NCBI GenBank assembly: GCA_039707655.1
Contig: CM077665.1
Span: 444,229,531-444,293,530 of the forward strand
DNA: 64,000 nucleotides
Origin: Elymus sibiricus
Taxonomy: Eukaryota; Streptophyta; Magnoliopsida; Poales; Poaceae
Reading direction: 5' to 3'
A model generated the notes under the pieces. The model was not told the DNA's origin, ran no database searches, and saw only the letters and a program-made list of their open reading frames with translations. Below are positions 57,379-64,000 of the stretch, piece by piece (position 1 is the stretch's first letter; each line of letters opens with the position of its first letter). The position numbers and the translations under genes were made by a program.

Positions 57379-58150
57379 TTGATGGCTCGTATGCAGTTCG
57401 ACAACAACATTGGTTGCGGAGACACCTTCGTCCCTGGCCAACTCTTCGCTTTCGGCAGTGTGGTACTACACGTTGATCCCACCGGCCATCTAGGCCGCAT
57501 CGATACCTTTACTCCGAACCAGGTCATCATGTTCAGAAGTTTGGAGTACGTCGCCGATGCTCGAGGCGATCTAGTTCTATCGGGACAAATCGCGATCCAA
57601 TCCAAGGAACCTTCAGGCACAGACGCTCCAGAACAGGCTTCCGATCTGATCCTCGGATCCAAACCCCTGACGGAAACAACCCAGAGATGGATCTGGGGGC
57701 AGTCACGTCCGACCCAACTAATGTAACCTCGGATGACCGCCCGAAGTCGAATTCTTCTTCGGATCTGACGGCTGTCCCAGAGGAAGCCGCTCCGGTCTTC
57801 AAACTAGAGCCGGCCTGCAAGGGCCCAGAGGACGGACCTGCCTTAGGCGGTCCAAACAACCCCTTTCAAACCAACCAGACTTATCGCCAGGCCCTTGCCG
57901 CAGAGGAGCTCTCGCAGATAAACGAGGTGCTAGATCGGATCCAGAACCTAGCGATCTCATCTGCACTTCACGACCAGATTGGATGTAAAGCCGATGATCG
58001 GGATATTTTCATCCCACCCACCACCCACCTAGTCGCCACGGTCGAAGATTTGACCGATGCGCTGAAGTACTGATCCGATGAGGCCATCGACATGGACAAT
58101 GACCACATCAATTCCGTATCAAACTCACCCGCGGCCATTCCCCGAACGGG
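57379..58150 (+). pseudogene. 5' part of a Gypsy internal ORF, cut by an insertion
   Basis: Frames open with MARMQFDNNIGCGDTFVPGQ (57379-57726) and continue one frame over with NVTSDDRPKSNSSSDLTAVP to FKLEPACKGPEDGPALGG and ATVEDLTDALKY (to 58073). The composition, acidic and Ser/Pro-rich, fits the N-terminal region before gag in Triticeae Gypsy elements. The sequence is cut at 58150 by the Sabrina-like element; the rest lies beyond the window. Confidence 0.6.
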
Positions 58151-59730
58151 TGACGTGGCTTGAGACTGCGTTGGTATTTCCCCAAAGAGGAAGGGATGAT
58201 GCAACACAACTATGGTAAGTATTTCCCTCAGTTATGAAACCAAGGTTATCGAACCAGTAGGAGAACCATGCAACACTATGTAAATGGTACCTGCACACAA
58301 AGAACAAATACTTGCAACCCGACGCGTAAGAGTGGTTGTCAATCTCTCCACAGTAAAAAGATAGATTGGTTTGTATTAGATTAGATAAATAGATCACACA
58401 AGAACACAAAATAAAAGATGCAAATAAAAAGTGCAGCAAGGTATTTTTTGGGTTTTGGAATAATAGATCTGAAAACAAATGTGGAAAAAGATAGATCGGA
58501 AAGCAATATATTAAAAGAATAGAACCGGGGGCCGTAGATTTCACTAGTGGCTTCTCTCAAGAAAATAGCACACGGTGGGTAAACAAATTACTGTTGGGCA
58601 ATTGATAGAAGATCAAATAATCATGACGATATCCAAGGCAATGATCAATATATAGGCATCACGTCCAAGATTAGTAGACCGAAACGATTTTGCATCTACT
58701 ACTATTACTCCACACATCGACCGCTATCCAACATGCATCTAGTGTATTAAGTTCATGGAGAAACGGAGTAATGCAATAAGAACGATGACATGATGTAGAC
58801 AAGATCTATTCATGTAGGAATAGACCCCATCTTGTTATCCTTAATAGCAACGATACATGCGTGCCTCGCTGCCCCTTGTGTCACTGGGAGAGGACACCAC
58901 AAGATCGAACCCATCACAAAGCACCTCTTCCCATGGCAAGAAAAATCGATCTAGTTGTCCTAACTAAACCAAAGATTCGAAGAAGAAATACGAGGCTATA
59001 AATAATCATGCATATAAGAGATCAAAGAAGACTCAAATAATATTCATGGATAGAAACTGATCATGAACTCAAACTTCATCGGATCCCAACAAACACACCG
59101 CAAAAAGTCATTACATCAAATAAATCTCCAAGAGACCATTATATTGAGAATCAAAAGAGAGAGAGAGGAAGCCATCTAGCTACTGCCTACGGACCTGTAG
59201 GTCTATGGTGGACTACTCACGCATCATCGGAGAGGCACCCATGAGGAGGATGAACCCCTCCGTGATGGTGTTAGATTGGATCTCGTGGTTCTGGAACTTG
59301 CGGCGGCTGGAATTGTGTTTCGTCTCCTCCTCTAGGGTTTCTGGAATTTCTGCGGATTTATAGAGCTGAGAGGCGGTGGAAAAGACCTCCGTGGGCCCCA
59401 CGATACATCAGGGCGCGCTAGGGGCCTCTGGCGTGCCCTGGTGTATCGTGGGCCCCACGGGCCTCCCCTCAGGTGCTTCCTTGGCTCCCAAGTTGTCTTC
59501 TGGTCCAAAAAAAATCTCCAAAAAGTTTCGTGGCATTTGGACTCCGTTTGGTACTGATATTCTGCGACGTAAAAACAAGCAAAAAACAGCAACTGGCACT
59601 GGGCACTATGTCAATAGGTTAGTCCCAAAAAATGATATAAAGTTGCTATAAAATGATTATAAAACATCCAAGAATGATAATATAACAGCATGGAACAATA
59701 AAAAATTATAGATACATTGGGGACGTATCA
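58151..59730 (-). repeat. 3' LTR of the Sabrina-like element
   Basis: 1580 bp, on the minus strand from TGATACGTCCCCAATG to CTCAAGCCACGTCA. It contains an inverted repeat around 59390-59460 (GGCCCCACGATACATCAGGG and its complement) that could fold into a hairpin. Confidence 0.88.
59387..59460. repeat. Inverted repeat in the Sabrina-like LTR
   Basis: CGTGGGCCCCACGATACATC at 59390 and its reverse complement GATACACC-like GTGTATCGTGGGCCCCACG at 59441 are about 30 bases apart at their inner ends, and would form a stem of about 25 pairs with few mismatches. Confidence 0.65.
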
Positions 59731-59744
59731 GCATCCCCAAGCTT
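59731..59744 (-). promoter_or_regulatory. Polypurine tract of the Sabrina-like element
   Basis: Minus-strand AAGCTTGGGGATGC precedes TGATACG of the LTR. A second copy of the same motif (GGGGCATCCCCAAGCTTAG on the plus strand) occurs at about 61486-61506. Confidence 0.75.
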
Positions 59745-62217
59745 AATTCCTGCTCGTCCTCGAGTAGGTAAATGATAAAAACAGAATTTTTGATGTGGAA
59801 TGCTGCCTAACATTTTCATCACATATTCTTTTCTTTTGTAGCATGGACATTTGGACTTTTAGATGGTTCAAAGCATTAGTCTAGTTTTGACATGAAGACT
59901 TTAATACTCAAGGATACCAACAAGCAACCATGTCTTTCAAAATATCAACACTAAAGAAAGTTATCCCTAGCCCATCATGCTCAATCATTGATCCATTCAT
60001 GAAACACACTCGAATATTAGCTACACCCAATGCACAAGTATGATCATAGTTCCCCCTAGTTGGTGCTTTATAAGAGAAGATGGAGACTCAAATAAAAGTA
60101 AAAATTGCATAAAGTAAATAGATAGGCCCTTCGCAGAGGGAAGTAGAGATTTATAGAGGTGCCAGAGCTCAAAGCTTAAATTGAGAGATATTTTTTTTTG
60201 AGAGGCATGCTTTTCCTGTCAACGAAAACGACCGAGTAGTTCTCAATACTTTCCATGCTAGATATATCATAGGCGGTTCCCAAACAGAAAATAAAGTTTA
60301 TTCCTTTTTCCACCATTCTTTCACAATCCATGGCTAGCCGTATCCACGGTTGCCTTCCATACCAACACTTTCCAAGGAATTTATTATTTCACAACATAAA
60401 GTAAAGTTCTTTTTCATTTCGGGACTGGGCATCCCTATTACCGCCGTAATCTCGTGCAATGACAAGTGAATAAACACTCATCTTGAGAATAACACATCTA
60501 GCATGGAAAAATATTGGACACCCCCTGCCGCTTCATGAGCGGTACAAGCACACAAATAGGAAATTCATTTTGAAAATTAGAGATGGCACATACAAATTTG
60601 CTTGGAACGACATGTAAATACCGCATATAGGTAGGTATGGTGGACTCATATGGCAAAACTGGGTTTAAGGATTTTGGATACGCAAGTAATATTTCTACTT
60701 AGTACAAGTGGAGGCTAGGAAATAGATTGAGAAGCAACCAAACAAGAAACGAAAATTCACATAAACGGGAATTAAGCATAACTAACACCGAATAATGCAC
60801 CACAAGTAGGATGTAATTTCATTGCATAATTATTGACTTTCGTGCTTGCATAGGGAATCACAAACCTTAACACCAATATTCTTACTAAAGCATAATTACT
60901 CACCAACATGACTCACATATTATTATCATCATGTCTCAAAACTATTACAAGGAATCAAGTTTAATTTGTCCAATGATCTTCATGAAAGTTTTTATTATAT
61001 CCCTCTTGAATATCTATCACTTTGGGACTAGTTTCATATATTGCCATTGCTTTTGACAAGCTCAAATAAGTTTAAGTGAAGAACATGAGCAAAAAATTTC
61101 ATCTCTCAAAATAATATAAGTGAAGCATGAGAGATTTGCTTCAAAAATTTACTAACTCTCAAATTAATCTAAGTGAAGCATGAGAGTATTTCTTCAAAAA
61201 TTAAAGCACACCGTGCTAAAAAAGATATAAGTGAAGCACTAGAGCAATTCCATAGCTCAAAAAAATTTAAGTGAAGCATATAGAGCAATTCTAACAAACC
61301 ATAGCATAATTTTGGATCTCTCAAATAGGTGTGTCCAACAAGGATACTTGTGACAAACTAAAAAGCAAATCAAGCAAAGACTCATATAATACAAGACGCT
61401 CCAAGCAAAACTCATGATATGTGACGAATAAAAATATAGCTCCAAGTAAAATACCGATGGTCGTTAGAAGAAAGAGGGGATGCCACTCGGGGCATCCCCA
61501 AGCTTAGTTGCTTGTTTCTCTTTGGATATTAACCTGGGGTGCCATAGCATACCCAATCTTAGGATCTTTTCACTCCTTATTCCTTCATCCATCGTGATCT
61601 CACCCAAAACTTGAAAACTTCAATCACACAAAACTCAACAAAACCTTCGTGAGATCCGTTAGTATAATAAAGCAAATCACCACTCTAAGTACTGTTGCAA
61701 ACCCATTCACATTTTATTATTGCATTATATCTACTGTATTCTAACTTTACCATGGCTTATACCCTCCAATACAAACCATAGATTCATCAAAATAAGCACA
61801 CAATGCAACGAAAACAGAATCTGTCAAAAACAGAACAATTTGTAGTAATCTGTACTCTAACCATACTTGTATAACTCCAAAAATTCTGAAAAATTAGGAC
61901 AACGTAAGAAATTTGTATATCAATTTGTGTAAAAAATTCAGAATTTTTCGTCACTTCTGTGATTTTGAAAATTCTGCTACTGGACGCAAAAGTTTCTGTT
62001 TTTCAACCAGATCAAATCAACTATCACCCAACATGATCCCAAAGGATTTACTTGGCACAAACAGTAATTAAAACATAAAAAACACAATCATAACAGTAGC
62101 ATAATTGTGAAAACACTCAAGAACAGAAATAAAAAGGCAAAAATAAATTTTATTCATTGGGTTGCCTCCCAACAAGCGCTATCGTTTTACGCCCCTAGCT
62201 AGGCATAATGCATAGAT
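59745..62217 (-). other. Non-coding 3' spacer of the Sabrina-like element
   Basis: About 2.5 kb, AT-rich, without reading frames of note. Around 61070-61280 there is a degenerate repeat of TTTAAGTGAAGCATGAGAG-like words (ATATAAGTGAAG at least five times). Autonomous relatives carry pol before this point, so the region probably marks where it was lost. Confidence 0.6.
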
Positions 62218-63360
62218 TCAAGTGTTGTCATCTTTAGTTTTTGCTCCATAGGATGCTCTCATGATTGATTCATATGGTGGCTTAATTCTTGTTCTAGGTA
62301 AGTGTTCCATACCCTTTCTTAGTGGAAATTGAAATTTAATATTGCCTTATTTCATATCAATCACGACATCTATAGTGCGTAAAAACGGTCTACCAAGTAT
62401 AATGGGACAAGACGGATTGCAATCAATATCAAGAACAATAATATCTATGGGCACATAGTTCCTATTTGCAAGAATAAGAACATCATTAATTCTTCCCAAA
62501 GGCTTTTTAATAGTAGAATCCGCCAAGTGCAAATTAAGAGAACATTTTTCAACATTGGTAAGACCAAGCACATCACATAGAGATTTCGGAATTGTGGAAA
62601 CACTAGCACCCAAATCACATAAAGCAAAGCACTCATAATTTTTAATCTTGACTTTAATGGCAGGTTCCCACTCATCATGTAATTTTCTAGGATTTGAAAT
62701 CTCTAACTCCAACTTTTCTTCAAAAGATTTCATCATGGCATCAACAATATGTTTAGTAAAAGCTTTATTTTGTTCATAAGCATGGGGTGAATTTATCATG
62801 GATTGTAACAAAGAAATACATTCAATCAAAGAGTAAATATCATAATTAAAGTCTTTGTAATCCAAAATAGTGGGCACACCACTAATTAAAGTTTTGACCT
62901 CTTCAAACCCACTTTCATCAATTTTTTCATCAAGATTTTCACCCTCCAAATCATTGGGACGCCTTCTAGCTAAAGTTGACTCTTCTTCAGTCCCTTTATC
63001 ATCAATTTTAATATTACTAAACAAGGAATAAATAGAATAAACACCAATCACTTTAAGATCTTCATCATTTTTATCCTCTAGAGAAACTGGTTTAGCAGCC
63101 ATTTGATTTACTAAAGTAGCTTGTGCGTCAGATCTTTTACCTAGCAGATTTTTAGCATGAGCATACTTAGATTGGAGATTAGAAACTTCTCTACTAATAT
63201 CATCAAGTTGTTTTGTTATGGCATCTAGTACGGTAGAGTGTTCTTTAAGCTCCTTGGTAAAATACTTATTATGCTCAAATTGTGTAGTCATATATTCCTT
63301 GGTACTTTTCTCAATCTCAAGCAAAATATTGGGGTAAGGAACATCATAATAATTTCATTG
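62218..63360 (-). pseudogene. Athila-lineage gag C-terminus and protease
   Basis: An open frame of 325 residues (63324-62347) starts MLEIEKSTKEYMTTQFEHNK and has a coiled coil (LDAITKQLDDISREVSNLQS), an acidic stretch, then the retropepsin-like core ECFALCDLGASVSTIPKSLC with the catalytic Asp in DLGAS, and CPIILGRPFLRTIDVVIDMK. The next codon is TAA, but the same frame goes on with FQFPLRKGMEHLPRTRIKPP to a stop at 62218, so the TAA is a lesion (GAA to TAA). Upstream, PQ-stop-NYYDVPYPNILL shows that gag's main part is missing between here and the primer-binding site. No reverse transcriptase follows. Confidence 0.82.
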
Positions 63361-63555
63361 AGGCATCATGACTACGCAAACAAGATTGCAAGCAAACAAG
63401 AGATCTGACGAGAAAAAGGCAAACGAAAAAGAGGGCGAATAAAACGGCAAATTTTTGTGAAGTGGGGGAGATGAAAACGAGAGGCAAATGGCAAATAATG
63501 TAAATTGCAAGGAGATGAAATTTTTGATTAGGAACCTGATAGATGTTGATGATGT

Positions 63556-63573
63556 CTCCCCGGCAATGGCGCC
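63556..63573 (-). promoter_or_regulatory. Primer-binding site of the Sabrina-like element
   Basis: Minus-strand TGGCGCCATTGCCGGGGA lies 11 bases after the end of the 5' LTR. It is one base from the TGGCGCCGTTGCCGGGGA form typical of Athila and related Gypsy elements. Confidence 0.85.
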
Positions 63574-63584
63574 AGAAATTCCTT

Positions 63585-64000
63585 TGACGTGGCTTGAGAC
63601 TGCTTCGGTATTTCCCCAAAGAGGAAGGGATGATGCAACACAGCTACGGTAAGTATTTTCCTCAGTTACGAAACCAAGGTTATCGAACTAGTAGGAGAAC
63701 CACACAACACTATGTAAACGGTACCTGCACACAAAGAACAAATACTTGCAACCCGACGCGTAAGAGAGGTTGTCAATCTCTCCACGGAAAAATGATAGAT
63801 TGGTTTGTATTAGATTGGATAAATAGATCGCACAAGAACACAAAATAAAAGATGAAAATAAAAAGTGCAACAAGGTATTTTTGGGTTTTTGGAATAATAG
63901 ATCTGAAAACAAATGAGAAAAAAGATAGATCGGAAAGAATTATATTAAAAGAATAGACCCGGGGGCGTAAATGTCACTAGTGTCTTCTCTCAAGAAAATA
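63585..64000 (-). repeat. 5' LTR of the Sabrina-like element (partial)
   Basis: The last 416 bp of the LTR are in the window; they match 58151-58560 closely by eye with a few substitutions and a one-base run difference. The remainder and the outer target duplication lie beyond 64000. Confidence 0.88.

Larger units (their letters stand above)
58151..64000 (-). mobile_element. Sabrina-like Gypsy element, non-autonomous, cut by the window end
   Basis: Two LTR copies (58151-59730 complete, 63585-64000 partial) enclose 3.85 kb. On the minus strand the order is LTR, primer-binding site, partial gag and protease, non-coding spacer, polypurine tract, LTR. The LTR begins TGATACGTCCCCAATGTATC on the minus strand, a start I associate with the Sabrina family of the Athila lineage. 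There is no reverse transcriptase, RNase H or integrase. The left flank is ACGGG; the matching duplication lies outside the window. Confidence 0.85.

Overview
The window is plant nuclear DNA from a grass, almost certainly a Triticeae species (wheat, goatgrass or barley group). The evidence is an Angela/BARE-type Copia element, a Sabrina-like Gypsy element, Stowaway and Harbinger elements with grass-type ends, and a GC-rich histone H4 gene with plant histone promoter boxes. I can support only two intact host genes: a membrane-anchored pseudokinase on the minus strand (two exons, 1505-3948) and a single-exon histone H4 on the plus strand (52469-52780). Nearly everything else is mobile DNA, mostly broken, and much of it nested.

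Layout. 1-4.5 kb: pseudokinase gene, with one Stowaway MITE in its intron and a short one downstream. 4.7-5.8 kb: a minus-strand non-autonomous Helitron with clean A/TC and CTAG/T borders. 6-12.5 kb: a pile-up of PIF/Harbinger-type elements with TTA target sites, including two dead transposase genes and a 445-bp MITE. 12.5-23.3 kb: another TTA/TIR element split by a full-length Angela-like Copia element (13627-22184). 23.3-26 kb: unclassified repeats and LINE fragments.

25.9-45.5 kb: a three-layer nest. A 5'-truncated LINE lies on the minus strand (45524 to 43435, continuing 26064 to 25947). It was hit in its last codons by a Tat-type Gypsy element (26065-43434, duplication CCTAC). That element was in turn hit between its second RNase H and integrase by a 4.1-kb TG...CA element (31725-35840, duplication CCCTC). 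Removing each insertion plus one copy of its duplication restores the reading frame of the element beneath. The Gypsy element also carries a long antisense gene with its own TATA-like box, and a roughly 76-bp array of polypurine-tract-like motifs.

45.5-49.5 kb: AT-rich and unclassified DNA with a perfect 123-bp Stowaway. 49.5-52 kb: a 2.45-kb non-autonomous LTR element on the minus strand, about 0.5 kb upstream of histone H4. 54.2-55.9 kb: a dead plus-strand LINE. 56-58.1 kb: two related LTR-type segments and the 5' part of a Gypsy gag region, cut by a Sabrina-like element (58151 to beyond the window end) that keeps only gag/protease coding.

How it works together: the host genes are islands in a transposon sea. 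Nesting order gives relative ages: LINE, then Tat Gypsy, then the 4.1-kb element; the TIR element before Angela; the Gypsy of 56.8 kb before the Sabrina-like element. Splice sites, domain calls and family names come from reading the sequence and from general knowledge of the families; no database search was run.
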